A stretch of 45,023 bases of DNA from a virus, in the IMG/VR virus record IMGVR_UViG_3300033064_001374, positions 1 through 45,023 of that record. One strand, written 5' to 3'. This document shows, piece by piece, positions 36,890 through 44,929 of this stretch; within the stretch, counting starts at the first letter, position 1; each line of letters opens with the position of its first letter. Made by a program: the position numbers and the translations under genes. Under the pieces are notes generated by a model. That model saw only the letters and a list, made by a program, of their open reading frames with translations. It ran no database searches and had not been told where the DNA came from.

Positions 36890-38809
36890 ATAAAGCTACT
36901 GCGCCCATTCGCAGCACTATTCGTCGCAACATCCGCCGCTTTTTTTCCTCTACTACTCGCAACACCCGCTTTTGCAACCCCACCAGAGTTAATGGTTCGC
37001 GGGGTTATGATTATTTGCGCCAACCCTGCTGGTGAAACACACACCGCAACCACAGGTTGGGATGCTGATAACTCTTATTTTAATGGCAAAGGTGACATCG
37101 CAGTATTATTTTGCACAGGTGGATTTATTGGCGAGTGGACCACTTACATAAGTGATAACTACTCAGGACCTGGAAGATTTTACAATAGTGGTGTTGCTCC
37201 TACGCCAACTCCTACGCCAACACCAACACCGAGTCCAACTCCTACACCAGAGCCTACTCCGAGTCCAACCCCGACTCCAACTCCAACTCCAACACCTTCT
37301 CCATCTCCTTCAGAAACAGCAACGCCCCAACCGAGCCCAACGCCAACACCAACAGCGACACCAGAACCTTCTTCATCTCCTAGTCCTTCCCCATCGCCTT
37401 CGAGTGCGCCAAGTCCAGAGCCATCTCCAACTCCGACTGTCTCACCTTCACCGTCTCCCACTCCGACTTCTGAACCCACACCCACTCCGAGTCCAACTCC
37501 GACTGCCGAGCCAACGCCTGAGCCAACTCCTTCTCCAACCGCCACACCCGAAGCAACACCGACCAGTAGCCCAGAACCGAGCCCATCAGTAACCCCAACA
37601 CCAACACCACAACCAACTCCAACTCCAACTTTACCACCTGCAGTAGAACCTACACCAACACCAACACCTATAGCTCCACCAGTGGTCCCTGAGCCCACCC
37701 CGGTTCCAGAACCTCAACCTGCTGTTCAACCTGAACCAACCCCTGTTCCCCAGCCAACACCGGTGCCGCAACCTGAGCCAACACCCGTACCTCAGCCAGA
37801 GCCGCAACCACAGCCTGAGCCTGTGCCAACGCCAGTCCCACAACCTGAACCTGTGCCTTTGCCTGAACCATTACCCGTTCCTGAACCTGCTCCAGTAGAA
37901 CCACCTGTGCCCGAGCCTGCTCCAGAGCCCGCTCCAGAACCTGCGGAGCCACCCGTTGCAATCCCTGACCCTGAGGGAGCGATTGGCGAGCCACCTATTG
38001 ACCCACCCAAAGAAGAGCCATTACCACCCACAGAAGAGCCACAACCACCGGTAGAACCCGAAGCGCCACCCGTAGAACCTGAGGCGCCCCCTGAGGAAGC
38101 TGAGCCACCCGTGGAACCAAAACCAACACCAGAGTTACCAGCGCCAAAGCCACAAAATCCGTTACCAGAATCACAATTACCTCCACCACCACCCGAAGTA
38201 GCAAGTGCTACCAAGGATGGAAATATATCAGATAAAGAGGCTGATGCGGTAGTCGATGCTTTAGGTAAGGACGGCACTATTACAAACGCTGAGGTTGCAT
38301 CTCTTGTTGCTGCCCTTGCACCTAAAGGTCAAGAGCTTACTGAGGATCAAAAAGACCTTGTTGCTGATGTAATCGTTGAGCAGTTTAAAGGTGAAGATGC
38401 AGTACCAGCTTCGGCTTTAGAGGCTGCCGGCATTGAGTTTAAAGACTTGCCCGCAGAACAACCTGTAGAGGTTAGGCAGGATGAAAATGGAAATGAAGTT
38501 ATCATTACAGCAGACGTTGCTGCAGCCCTCGTGTTACTAGAGAACCCTGCGGAATTAATTGGCGCAATATTTGATGACCCTGGTCAAGCCCTCCAAGCAA
38601 TTGGAAGTATCGGTGCAGATATGTCCACAGAAGAACGTGAAGAAGCAACAGAAATGGTAGTTGCTACTGTCATTGCAGCAGGTGCTGCTATGAATGCAGT
38701 AGCAGCCGCAGGAGGAACTACAACAAGTGGTTCAACCGGTGGCGGTAGTAAAGGCGGAGGCGGAGGCGCTTCCGGAGAATCTAAAGGCGTTAGGAGACGT
38801 AAGCCGTGA
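36890..38809 (+). CDS. Secreted Pro/Thr-repeat protein, apparently starting at ATA
   Basis: AAGGAG (36879-36884) lies five bases before ATA 36890, in frame with the long open frame. From there the product reads (M)[18 protein letters not shown] then [10 protein letters not shown], a textbook signal peptide with cleavage after AFA. The first ATG (36992) would remove it, so ATA is the likely start, unless the base is an error for ATG. The mature protein has a small N-terminal domain with two Cys (near residues 43 and 71), about 330 residues of PTPTP, PSPSP and PEP repeats, an acidic helical domain (EF-hand-like [10 protein letters not shown] spacing, about residues 440-570) and a Gly/Ser/Arg tail. 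Pro/Thr linkers are typical of secreted actinobacterial surface proteins. It could be exported to the host envelope. About 640 residues. Confidence 0.7.
   Translation: MKLLRPFAALFVATSAAFFPLLLATPAFATPPELMVRGVMIICANPAGETHTATTGWDADNSYFNGKGDIAVLFCTGGFIGEWTTYISDNYSGPGRFYNSGVAPTPTPTPTPTPSPTPTPEPTPSPTPTPTPTPTPSPSPSETATPQPSPTPTPTATPEPSSSPSPSPSPSSAPSPEPSPTPTVSPSPSPTPTSEPTPTPSPTPTAEPTPEPTPSPTATPEATPTSSPEPSPSVTPTPTPQPTPTPTLPPAVEPTPTPTPIAPPVVPEPTPVPEPQPAVQPEPTPVPQPTPVPQPEPTPVPQPEPQPQPEPVPTPVPQPEPVPLPEPLPVPEPAPVEPPVPEPAPEPAPEPAEPPVAIPDPEGAIGEPPIDPPKEEPLPPTEEPQPPVEPEAPPVEPEAPPEEAEPPVEPKPTPELPAPKPQNPLPESQLPPPPPEVASATKDGNISDKEADAVVDALGKDGTITNAEVASLVAALAPKGQELTEDQKDLVADVIVEQFKGEDAVPASALEAAGIEFKDLPAEQPVEVRQDENGNEVIITADVAAALVLLENPAELIGAIFDDPGQALQAIGSIGADMSTEEREEATEMVVATVIAAGAAMNAVAAAGGTTTSGSTGGGSKGGGGGASGESKGVRRRKP
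37196..38190 (+). repeat. Low-complexity Pro/Thr/Ser and Pro/Glu coding repeats
   Basis: Near-continuous short coding repeats, mainly CCAACxCC-type codons for (P-T/S)n, shift to PEP and VPEPxP units after about 37680. Length is likely to vary between strains by slippage. They produce many false open frames on both strands. Confidence 0.85.
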
Positions 38810-38976
38810 GAGTAATAAAAGACATGATTGATCAACTATGGACATTGTTAGGCATGTTTATTGCCTGGGTTGTTCTTGATGGATCCGCAAAGACAGTAGT
38901 TGGTTACGCAATCATTGGAACACTAGTTGCTTGGGCTGTTACCTACCCCCTTCGTAACCCAAAAGACGAGGAATAA
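38806..38976 (+). CDS. Holin-like small membrane protein
   Basis: GTG 38806 overlaps the previous stop (GTGA) with GGAG nine bases before. The 56-residue product has two hydrophobic spans ([13 protein letters not shown] and [19 protein letters not shown]) joined by GSAKT, and a charged C-terminus NPKDEE. Size, two spans and position ahead of the endolysin suit a class II holin. Function is inferred from these points. Confidence 0.65.
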   Translation: MRVIKDMIDQLWTLLGMFIAWVVLDGSAKTVVGYAIIGTLVAWAVTYPLRNPKDEE

Positions 38977-38977
38977 T

Positions 38978-39340
38978 ATGAAATCAATTGGAAACATTAT
39001 CCTGAGAATCGTTGCAACATTTGCTGCTAGCGGTTTATCAGTTATAGGTGCCGGAGCAGTAGCTGGTATATCAATAACAAAAGCAGTTTTAGTAGCTGGT
39101 CTTACATCAGTTGCCGCAGTCGTAGAGAAACTAGCACGTGGCTTTATGAATGATGGCAAGCTAGATCTTGAAGAAATCAATGCCGCATTTGCAGCAGTTG
39201 ATGTTAATTCAAAGACAGCCGCTGACTTAAAGGTAGAAGCAAAGCAATCTGGACAAGACATCGTAATATCCGCTGGTAATAAGCCAGACGGTGAGGTTCC
39301 AGAAGAACAACCAATTGATGAAGATTGGGACAAGCGATAA
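38978..39340 (+). CDS. Membrane-associated protein upstream of endolysin
   Basis: ATG 38978 is one base after the previous stop. The 120-residue product has one long hydrophobic region (about residues 8-42, IVATFAASGLSVIGAGAVAG) and then a soluble acidic helical part (ARGFMNDGKLDLEEINAAFA). The DGKLDxEEIN string resembles an EF-hand-like loop. Similar sequences occur before actinophage endolysins. Stop overlaps the endolysin ATG (TAATG). Confidence 0.6.
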   Translation: MKSIGNIILRIVATFAASGLSVIGAGAVAGISITKAVLVAGLTSVAAVVEKLARGFMNDGKLDLEEINAAFAAVDVNSKTAADLKVEAKQSGQDIVISAGNKPDGEVPEEQPIDEDWDKR

Positions 39341-39888
39341 TGGCAGATAAAGGAACAGTAGCTAAACTCATTGAAGTAGCTACAGCAGAACTAGGAACTA
39401 TTGAAGGCCCTAAAGATAATGAAACAAAGTATGGCAAGTATGCAAAGGCTAACTTCCAACCTTGGTGTGGGTCATTCGTAAACTGGTGCGCTAACGAAGC
39501 CGGTGTAAAGGTACCTAATACCGTTTATACACCTGGTGGAGCAGCAGCATTTAAGAAAGCTAACTCTTGGATTGATGGCGACATCGCAGATCCGGAACCA
39601 GGAGATATTGCCTATTTTGATTTCCCATCGGATGGCGTCGATAGAATTTCTCACGTTGGAATTGTTGTCAAGGACAACGGTGATGGAACTGTATGGACTA
39701 TTGAAGGAAATACAAGCCCAGATGAAAAAGGCTCACAACGTAACGGTGGTCAAGTTTCTAAGAAGCTTCGTGCTTATAAGAAAAACCCTAAGAAGGTTAT
39801 GATCTCTATCGTAGGATTTGGCCGCCCTAAGTTTGGCGGAGCCCCTGCAGCACCTGTAGCTACTAAGTGTTCTTGCTGCGGTAAGTAA
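39340..39888 (+). CDS. CHAP-domain endolysin
   Basis: Start ATG 39340 shares a base with the previous stop. The 182-residue product has a CHAP cysteine hydrolase: PWCGSFVNWCANEAG (Cys43), PGDIAYFDFP (87-96), SHVGIVV (His105) and TIEGNTS (Glu122, Asn124). It cuts peptide or amide bonds of peptidoglycan. The C-terminal part is short and basic with a CSCC tail rather than a recognised wall-binding domain. No signal peptide, so a holin is needed for release. Confidence 0.88.
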   Translation: MADKGTVAKLIEVATAELGTIEGPKDNETKYGKYAKANFQPWCGSFVNWCANEAGVKVPNTVYTPGGAAAFKKANSWIDGDIADPEPGDIAYFDFPSDGVDRISHVGIVVKDNGDGTVWTIEGNTSPDEKGSQRNGGQVSKKLRAYKKNPKKVMISIVGFGRPKFGGAPAAPVATKCSCCGK

Positions 39889-39980
39889 TGTACTACCTCA
39901 CACACATCACATTCCAAGGGATATTTTTAGTAACTTTAATTACAGTTACAACCCTTGGAATGTGGTGGTCTGAGCGTTAG
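39888..39980 (+). CDS. 30-residue membrane peptide
   Basis: ATG 39888 overlaps the endolysin stop (TAATG). The peptide has one hydrophobic span (GIFLVTLITVTTLGMWW) with a basic end SER. Together with the two upstream membrane proteins it completes a lysis-like cassette. It converges with the next gene, overlapping its end by four bases. Confidence 0.5.
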   Translation: MYYLTHITFQGIFLVTLITVTTLGMWWSER

Positions 39981-40726
39981 TTTACAAGATTATTTTTAAT
40001 TTCTTGTAAAACAAGATTACCCATATTTGCTGATTCAAACAAGTCATAACGTTTTTCCATAGATTTTTCATTTACGTAATAAGCAGTGCATTGAGCTGAG
40101 TAATCAAAAAGTTTAGGGGTAAAAACAAACCTTTTAAGATTTATTTTTTTATCCGTATTAAACGTTGCGTAAAATAATGGTTCATCAGACTCAAAAGAAA
40201 GTTTTCCTTTTGGTTCCCAAGTCTGCACCTCAAAAATAACAGGTCTGAACCATTTACCAATATCATATTGACCAGGAACAGCGGTAGCGTACCTAGTGTA
40301 TTTAGGAGGATGAAACATTGGTGGAGTAACAGACATAATTAAAGGCTCGTCAGAAAAGAAAATCCACCTAAGTTGAAACTCAATAGTTGGTTTTTTGTTT
40401 AAAGCCGGAGGACGTCTAACTACACCATTTAAGTACCGCTCTCCTTTAGGGGTTAACTTAAGGTTTTGTGGATCTGAAAGGTCATAATCATAACTAGAAG
40501 ACCTATTATTTTTAAAAACAACAGTCCTAGTAAACGTAGATACCGCTGCAGGACACGATAAAAAAGTAGTTGGTCCTCTAGTAGGGTTTTTTTCATCCAT
40601 TAGCTCAGAATGTAAAGATTTAGGGCTTTGATACAACAACTCACCTCCGGCAGCCATCCAAGGTTCTTCTGTATTCATAGAAATAGCAGGGGCCCAATAA
40701 ACATTTACCTCATTAGAGTCGGTCAT
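39977..40726 (-). CDS. Hypothetical phage protein
   Basis: I prefer ATG 40726 (GGTGG upstream; ATG 40744 is alternative), giving 249 residues. Features: MTDSNEVNVYWAPAISMNT at the start, QLRWIFFSDEPLIMSVTPP and WFRPVIFEVQTWEPKGKLSF, with many aromatic residues. Related strings occur in cyanophage proteins of unknown function. A faint similarity in style to the protein at 13365 could mean a shared beta-sandwich, but I do not claim homology. It overlaps the phosphoesterase gene by 14 bases. Confidence 0.6.
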   Translation of the reverse strand: MTDSNEVNVYWAPAISMNTEEPWMAAGGELLYQSPKSLHSELMDEKNPTRGPTTFLSCPAAVSTFTRTVVFKNNRSSSYDYDLSDPQNLKLTPKGERYLNGVVRRPPALNKKPTIEFQLRWIFFSDEPLIMSVTPPMFHPPKYTRYATAVPGQYDIGKWFRPVIFEVQTWEPKGKLSFESDEPLFYATFNTDKKINLKRFVFTPKLFDYSAQCTAYYVNEKSMEKRYDLFESANMGNLVLQEIKNNLVN

Positions 40727-41894
40727 TAATACCACCAAGTACAACTAGTTCTCGTCGAGGATCAAAATCCTCACCAACAACTAAAGAAATAATTCCTGGT
40801 GCGCTTTCAAGCCCAGACTTATCACGGAACCAAGCAGATCCGTTATCCATTGCTGGGTTTTGAATAAATAACCGTGGTCCAACATTCTGTGAACGATAAT
40901 GGTGATAGTGACCAACGTTAAGAATGTCAGCGTGAGCTACAGAACAACGTCCCATAACTTGACCTTGCCACCACTTAACCATGTCACGTGACTGATGGCC
41001 GTGAGCCATGCCGTACATAACTCCACTTAAATCTATTGTAAGAGTGCTGTCATCTGCTGCTGGGTAGCGGAACTCAACGCGATCACGTAAAAACTCGCTC
41101 TCCTTACAGATGTCTTCAACCTGAGCAACTACATCAATCTGCCAAGAGTCTTCAGGGCGACCTACTAAGAAGCGCTGTACTTCATCGTGGTTACCTGGCA
41201 CTACCGGAACAATTATCTTGTCAGTTAAAGGTGCAAGGGCTTTAATTTGAGCAAGAAGCATTCTGCGTCCAACTCGTACTTGCTCTGAAACACCAATGTC
41301 ATGTCGTCCCATTACCTTACCTTTTTGACTTGTCATTCCCTCAATACAATCGCCAAGTTGTGGCAAAGCAATCTGTTTGATTCCATACTTACCGGCTAAG
41401 TACTCGTGGTGTGCAACAGCTTCGTCAATAGAACTAAGTACTCTGTCAATAATAGCTGGCGTGTCATCTTTACCGTATTGAGTATCACCAATGCTGTATA
41501 CAGCAGTTAGATCACCTGATGACTTAAGAACTTTGGTAGGTTCCCAGTTAACAATTAAAGATAGTAGTTGCTCTAAGTCGTAGTCTGGTGCGGTTGATTT
41601 GCCTGAAGGAACAACGTTAACTCTAAATGACTCTAGCCAATCTCCATTAAATGTTTGCCAACGTGAACGTCGATGAGATACAACAATCCACTCAGCTGGG
41701 TCTAACTTTGCTTCAATAAGAATTTCTTCTGCGCCAGGAGTATTACCATCTGGGCGTGGAGTAGAAACAATGAAGCCACCATCTGTTCCAATTTCAGAAC
41801 GTGGTCGCCATGCTTCTGGAATATTTTTACTTGTTTTATCAGAACCTTGATTACTGGTTTGAATTATTGAATCATAATCATCTGCTAAAGACAT
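40713..41894 (-). CDS. Calcineurin-like metallophosphoesterase
   Basis: ATG 41894 follows AAGGAG. In the 393-residue product the five motifs are visible: IGDTQYG (Asp137), QLGDCIEG (Asp182), VPGNHDE (233-238), AHGH around residue 290 and VGHYHH around 322. They bind two metals and cut phosphoesters. In phages such enzymes act in DNA repair/recombination like SbcD/Mre11 or trim nucleotides; no SbcC partner is in view. The N-terminal 130 residues are a separate domain of unknown type. Confidence 0.85.
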   Translation of the reverse strand: MSLADDYDSIIQTSNQGSDKTSKNIPEAWRPRSEIGTDGGFIVSTPRPDGNTPGAEEILIEAKLDPAEWIVVSHRRSRWQTFNGDWLESFRVNVVPSGKSTAPDYDLEQLLSLIVNWEPTKVLKSSGDLTAVYSIGDTQYGKDDTPAIIDRVLSSIDEAVAHHEYLAGKYGIKQIALPQLGDCIEGMTSQKGKVMGRHDIGVSEQVRVGRRMLLAQIKALAPLTDKIIVPVVPGNHDEVQRFLVGRPEDSWQIDVVAQVEDICKESEFLRDRVEFRYPAADDSTLTIDLSGVMYGMAHGHQSRDMVKWWQGQVMGRCSVAHADILNVGHYHHYRSQNVGPRLFIQNPAMDNGSAWFRDKSGLESAPGIISLVVGEDFDPRRELVVLGGINDRL

Positions 41895-42118
41895 ACACAA
41901 TCTCCTTGTCGGTGGTCACGAACAGCGGTCTTGCCAAACGTGCCCCCGGCACGGCGGAGTAACATAAATAAATCTTTTGTACTTAGATCATCATCTTCAA
42001 TAGCTGTGTCTAAAGCTTTTTTGTCTTCTTCAGAAAGGGTAGCTGCCCATTGTCCTACGATGCACGCTTTCAAAGTATTCATAGTCTTTACTTCGGTGTA
42101 CAGATCTTGCAATGACAT
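41885..42118 (-). CDS. Hypothetical protein with HRxGxCxC tail
   Basis: ATG 42118 is chosen for its GGAGG site. The 77-residue product has NTLKACIVGQWAATLSEED, a helix, DDDLSTKDLFMLLRRAGG and ends in VRDHRQGDCVC. The pattern (helix, TKxLF..LRRxG, HRxxxC) occurs in many phages I remember as unassigned. It precedes and overlaps the phosphoesterase gene by ten bases. Confidence 0.62.
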   Translation of the reverse strand: MSLQDLYTEVKTMNTLKACIVGQWAATLSEEDKKALDTAIEDDDLSTKDLFMLLRRAGGTFGKTAVRDHRQGDCVCL

Positions 42119-42149
42119 TGGTGCCTCCAAGTTTTAGTCCAATTGCAGT

Positions 42150-42182
42150 ACTAGGCCTTAGAGATGAACTCTAAGACCTAGT
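42150..42182 (-). terminator. Hairpin after the 122-codon gene
   Basis: ACTAGG and CTTAGAG pair with CTCTAAG and CCTAGT (13 bp with one internal mismatch) around ATGAA. It stands about 18 bases past the stop at 42200 on the minus strand, without a T tract. Confidence 0.5.
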
Positions 42183-42199
42183 TACTAGCATACATCAAA

Positions 42200-42568
42200 T
42201 TAGTAAGAAGTGCTATTGCCCGAATCAAAGTTTGTACGATCACGCTTTGCAGCGGTAGAAATGATTCGTCCGTTAGCCTGTGTTGCACCGGCTGATGGAT
42301 CTGTCATCTTTGTATATCGAGGGCCGCCTTTAATTGAATAGGCTGCTCCTGCACGATCTTGTCCTGTAGCAGGGACGTTGCTACGTGGTGCACCCTTTGA
42401 TCCGTATGGATCTCCAGCTGCTGTGTTTTTCTTTGGTACAAGTGTGCCTGCCTTTGGTGATGCAGATGGAGATGAAAACTTAAGTCCATCTCTGTTCATA
42501 GGCGTGCGACCTTGCTTTGCCATACCTGCAAGCGCCTCGTCAGGGCTTGGGTTCGAGCTTTTTGCCAT
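42200..42568 (-). CDS. Low-complexity 122-residue protein
   Basis: The product is rich in Ser, Gly, Pro, Thr and Lys with no hydrophobic core and no Cys, beginning MAKSSNPSPDEALAGMAKQG. It resembles the disordered proteins at 7.8-10.5 and 32.7-35.7 kb. A weak hairpin lies downstream. Function unknown. Confidence 0.55.
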   Translation of the reverse strand: MAKSSNPSPDEALAGMAKQGRTPMNRDGLKFSSPSASPKAGTLVPKKNTAAGDPYGSKGAPRSNVPATGQDRAGAAYSIKGGPRYTKMTDPSAGATQANGRIISTAAKRDRTNFDSGNSTSY

Positions 42569-42611
42569 GGTGTTCCTAACTGTTAAGAGATCTCTTGTAA
42601 TAAAGAATATA

Positions 42612-42896
42612 TCAATTTACATTGATAGTAAAGACTATTGCTGAAATTTGTCCGTCACGAGAATCTACTGTAGTAAATCCTGGTCGGCAGCTGAGGTCTA
42701 GACCTCTAGGTGCGACATAGCCACGGGCAATAGCAATTGCTTTTACTGCCTGGTTTACTGCGGAAGCTCCAACAGCCCTCAATTTTACTTGTGGACGCTC
42801 ATATAGAGCGTGGGCTATAGCTGAGCCTACCGATTGAGCATTAGAACCGGCGCTTACACGCAGGAACTGTTCTTCGGTTGAATCTTTATCTATCAC
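42612..42896 (-). CDS. SpoVS-like (Alba-type) protein
   Basis: GTG 42896 follows AAGGA. The 94-residue product matches the SpoVS pattern closely: FLRVSAGSNAQSVGSAIAHA, then AVGASAVNQAVKAIAIARGY (41-60), VAPRGLDLSCRPGFTTV and a final VFTINVN strand. SpoVS proteins have an Alba-like dimeric fold and bind nucleic acid; in Bacillus SpoVS affects sporulation. A phage copy may act as a chromatin-like or RNA-binding protein on host or phage DNA. It stands next to nuclease and kinase genes. Confidence 0.82.
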   Translation of the reverse strand: MIDKDSTEEQFLRVSAGSNAQSVGSAIAHALYERPQVKLRAVGASAVNQAVKAIAIARGYVAPRGLDLSCRPGFTTVDSRDGQISAIVFTINVN

Positions 42897-42954
42897 GTTT
42901 TGTAGTCCTTAGGTTTCGATTTAGAGTTGCCCTCTAAGGTAAAAGGTACGTGAT

Positions 42955-43305
42955 TTAAGGGGTTAAGTCAGGGTATCCAGCTTCTTTTAACAGCCTGATT
43001 AGATCATCTAAACGTAGAACTGCTGGCCAATCCCCAATGCTTGCTGGACCTTGACCATTAAGACGAAGTACTGCAATAGGCAAAATTTCCCCATCACCGC
43101 GTTCTTTTAGCTGTTTTATAGCAGCGCTAGGGTTGAAATCTTTTCTAGCCTTTACTTCCCAATCAATGCCTATAGTTCCGGTAACGTCAGTACCAGTCCT
43201 ACCCGCACCAGTAGATTTTGCGTAAGGCCAGCCCTCTACTACTAACTTATCAGCCAGTATGTCCTGTGACTTATACCCACGATGTTTTCTACTCTGGGAA
43301 GGCAT
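42955..43305 (-). CDS. PD-(D/E)xK nuclease, Holliday-junction-resolvase-like
   Basis: The 116-residue product has RKHRGYKSQ, then GAGRTGTD (Asp40) and IDWEVKAR (Glu50, Lys52), the D...ExK core of restriction-like nucleases, followed by an amphipathic helix and a strand (PIAVLRLNGQG). Size and order suit phage Holliday-junction resolvases or VRR-like endonucleases. It would process recombination or branched intermediates before packaging. The ATG overlaps the kinase stop by 17 bases. Confidence 0.65.
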   Translation of the reverse strand: MPSQSRKHRGYKSQDILADKLVVEGWPYAKSTGAGRTGTDVTGTIGIDWEVKARKDFNPSAAIKQLKERGDGEILPIAVLRLNGQGPASIGDWPAVLRLDDLIRLLKEAGYPDLTP

Positions 43306-43906
43306 TGCGCATCCTAGTAGTAACTAATACCTCTAGATCTTCTAGGGTACCGTTGTTTACAAAAATCTGACTTACTTTGTATCCGTCTAATTCAGATTCG
43401 GAAACGTGGTCGTTTACTGGACCAAACCCAACACGCTTTACACGCCAAAGTTGACCACCTAAAAGTTTAATCATTACAGCTTCATTTTCAAACCTAACGT
43501 CGGTAACTACAATACGTTCGCCGCTACCTATATTCTTCAACGCAGTAGCGATCCAAATGTCCTCGTCAATTAGTTTTCTAGCGGTGTTACCTAAGTCTTG
43601 CAATAGCCTACGAACTTGAGGCTCTTGCTTTGCGTTATCCCAACCAACTAAGTTTACAAGGTCCTGTAAGTAGCCTGTAGGGCTGCACGCAACCATAGGA
43701 TTAATTCCGTACAAGAAATCTCTAATTTTGTCTGCAAACGCAATGCGACGGTAGCCGTACTTCTCTACCAAGATAGAAGCAACAGTGTCTTTGCCAGACT
43801 GTGCGTAACCAGTTAAGCCAATGATTTCATACCCAGGGTGGCCAGTAGGACCTTTAGGTAAACCTAACTCTTCGTCAGTAAATAAAGATAATTGTTCGTA
43901 GCTCAT
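43289..43906 (-). CDS. Deoxynucleoside monophosphate kinase
   Basis: ATG 43906 overlaps the preceding stop (ATGA); a TTG four codons further up is less likely. The 205-residue product has P-loop GLTGYAQSGKDT near residue 30-41, YRRIAFADKIRDFLYGINP after it, LGNTARKLIDEDIWI in the middle and VTDVRFENEA further on. This is the layout of T4 gp1-like dNMP kinases, which phosphorylate dNMPs to supply dNTPs. It complements the class II reductase. Confidence 0.88.
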   Translation of the reverse strand: MSYEQLSLFTDEELGLPKGPTGHPGYEIIGLTGYAQSGKDTVASILVEKYGYRRIAFADKIRDFLYGINPMVACSPTGYLQDLVNLVGWDNAKQEPQVRRLLQDLGNTARKLIDEDIWIATALKNIGSGERIVVTDVRFENEAVMIKLLGGQLWRVKRVGFGPVNDHVSESELDGYKVSQIFVNNGTLEDLEVLVTTRMRNAFPE

Positions 43907-44400
43907 GGTGTCATCCAAGTGCTTCTACCAACAGCCTTGTTGATGTTTACTCGTCTTGTAATCTCCCGATTAATAAGAGAAATGTCTTTAGACAAACGAT
44001 CAGAGATAATGTGGATTAAACCGTGATAGTTAGAAAGCTCTTGAAGAGCGGTCAACTTCTCTTGATAGTCTGGGTCAACTTCTACTTCCGCATCAATCAT
44101 AGAAACGGCTATTCCGGAGCCTTTCAAAGATAACTTCTTCTTAGCTTTAATTAAAGCTAGATTCTTATCTGCTTCTGCTTTGTCTACCTCAGCACACCAA
44201 AGCTGCAAACTTATAAACTCTAGGTAAGCAACATACTTAGCGTACAGGTCCATAACCTCTTCTTCCATCATCCCGGTAATATCTGCGGGAAGGGATGGAG
44301 CGCTATAGGTGTATGCCTCATTTACTACTAACCCTTGCTCCTTAAGAGCACTTATAGTTTTACTGCTAGCTACAGCAGCCCTTAACTCAATTGGACTCAT
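43903..44400 (-). CDS. Helical protein of unknown role
   Basis: ATG 44400 is chosen for its AAGGAG site. The 165-residue product is helical with a conserved-looking centre (EEEVMDLYAKYVAYLEFISL; WCAEVDKAEADKNLALIKAK) and a basic C-terminal helix NREITRRVNI. It looks like small phage recombination/ssDNA-binding accessory proteins by helical pattern, but no proof. Stop overlaps the kinase start. Confidence 0.55.
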   Translation of the reverse strand: MSPIELRAAVASSKTISALKEQGLVVNEAYTYSAPSLPADITGMMEEEVMDLYAKYVAYLEFISLQLWCAEVDKAEADKNLALIKAKKKLSLKGSGIAVSMIDAEVEVDPDYQEKLTALQELSNYHGLIHIISDRLSKDISLINREITRRVNINKAVGRSTWMTP

Positions 44401-44579
44401 ACTACGTTCTCCTTTTCCCAGTTGTTCCATTCTTCGTTTATTTCTCCGACGTCTATTGTTTCATCAAATCCATTTTCACGTAAATATTCAATAAAATCAT
44501 CGTCAGCCACGTATACCGGCAAACCGTTTATTAACAAACCGTTATCAAGCCATTCGTAAGTTATTGTTTTCATTTTCAT
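44397..44579 (-). CDS. 60-residue acidic protein
   Basis: ATG 44579 overlaps the stop of the tiny membrane peptide gene (TAATG); ATG 44573 is a near alternative. The product starts MKMKTITYEWLDNGLLINGL and has an acidic C-terminal half. Overlaps the next gene's start by four bases. Function unknown. Confidence 0.55.
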   Translation of the reverse strand: MKMKTITYEWLDNGLLINGLPVYVADDDFIEYLRENGFDETIDVGEINEEWNNWEKENVV

Positions 44580-44668
44580 TACCAGTAAATCCATATCATG
44601 GCTAAAGTCCAGCCACCTATAACCACTGTCCAAGCAATAATTCCATTAATAACTTTACTATTTGTCAT
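44579..44668 (-). CDS. 29-residue membrane peptide
   Basis: ATG 44668 is overlapped by the previous stop (TAATG) and has AAGGAG six bases upstream. The peptide is a single span (NGIIAWTVVIGGWTLAMIW). The two TAATG overlaps on either side argue that it is translated. Function unknown. Confidence 0.5.
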   Translation of the reverse strand: MTNSKVINGIIAWTVVIGGWTLAMIWIYW

Positions 44669-44877
44669 TATAACTCCTTCTCAATAGCCTGAATAGTTGG
44701 ACAAGGATAGGAGTTACCTTCGCAAACTTCACATTTGTAGCCATCTGTATCATTGCCTAAGTTCTTCCAAAGCATAGGCTTATGTAATTCTACTACTGCA
44801 ATTAGGGCTACAGCAAGGCTGGCATACTCACCCCTTGATGCCAAACTTATTTCTGCCAACAACTCATCGTGTGTCAT
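44668..44877 (-). CDS. Small protein with C-terminal Cys motif (tandem copy 1)
   Basis: ATG 44877 follows CAGGAG. The 69-residue product has an Ala/Leu-rich helix (ASLAVALIAVVELHKPMLW) and ends YKCEVCEGNSYPCPTIQAIE, then KEL. The C-terminal CxxC...C then TIQAIEKEL also appears in the partial gene at the right edge, so the two are tandem paralogs. Function unknown; similar short actinophage proteins exist. Confidence 0.62.
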   Translation of the reverse strand: MTHDELLAEISLASRGEYASLAVALIAVVELHKPMLWKNLGNDTDGYKCEVCEGNSYPCPTIQAIEKEL

Positions 44878-44890
44878 TTGTGCTCCTGTT

Positions 44891-44929
44891 CTGCAAGTTG
44901 GGGTATAAAACCTCTGCAAGTTGGGGTAT
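44891..44929 (-). repeat. 16-base direct repeat between the tandem Cys-motif genes
   Basis: CTGCAAGTTGGGGTAT occurs at 44891-44906 and again at 44914-44929, 23 bases apart. It fills the gap between the two paralogous genes and precedes the ribosome site of the left one. It may be left by the duplication or serve as a control site. Confidence 0.7.

Noticed and set aside
37152-38277. Several open frames inside the Pro/Thr repeat gene on both strands
   Set aside because: They arise from the simple CCAAC-type codon repeats; the real frame has the signal peptide and folded ends.
13365-40726. Homology between the proteins at 13365-14069 and 39977-40726
   Set aside because: Both have aromatic-rich, beta-like style and recall cyanophage proteins, but I cannot align conserved residues with confidence.
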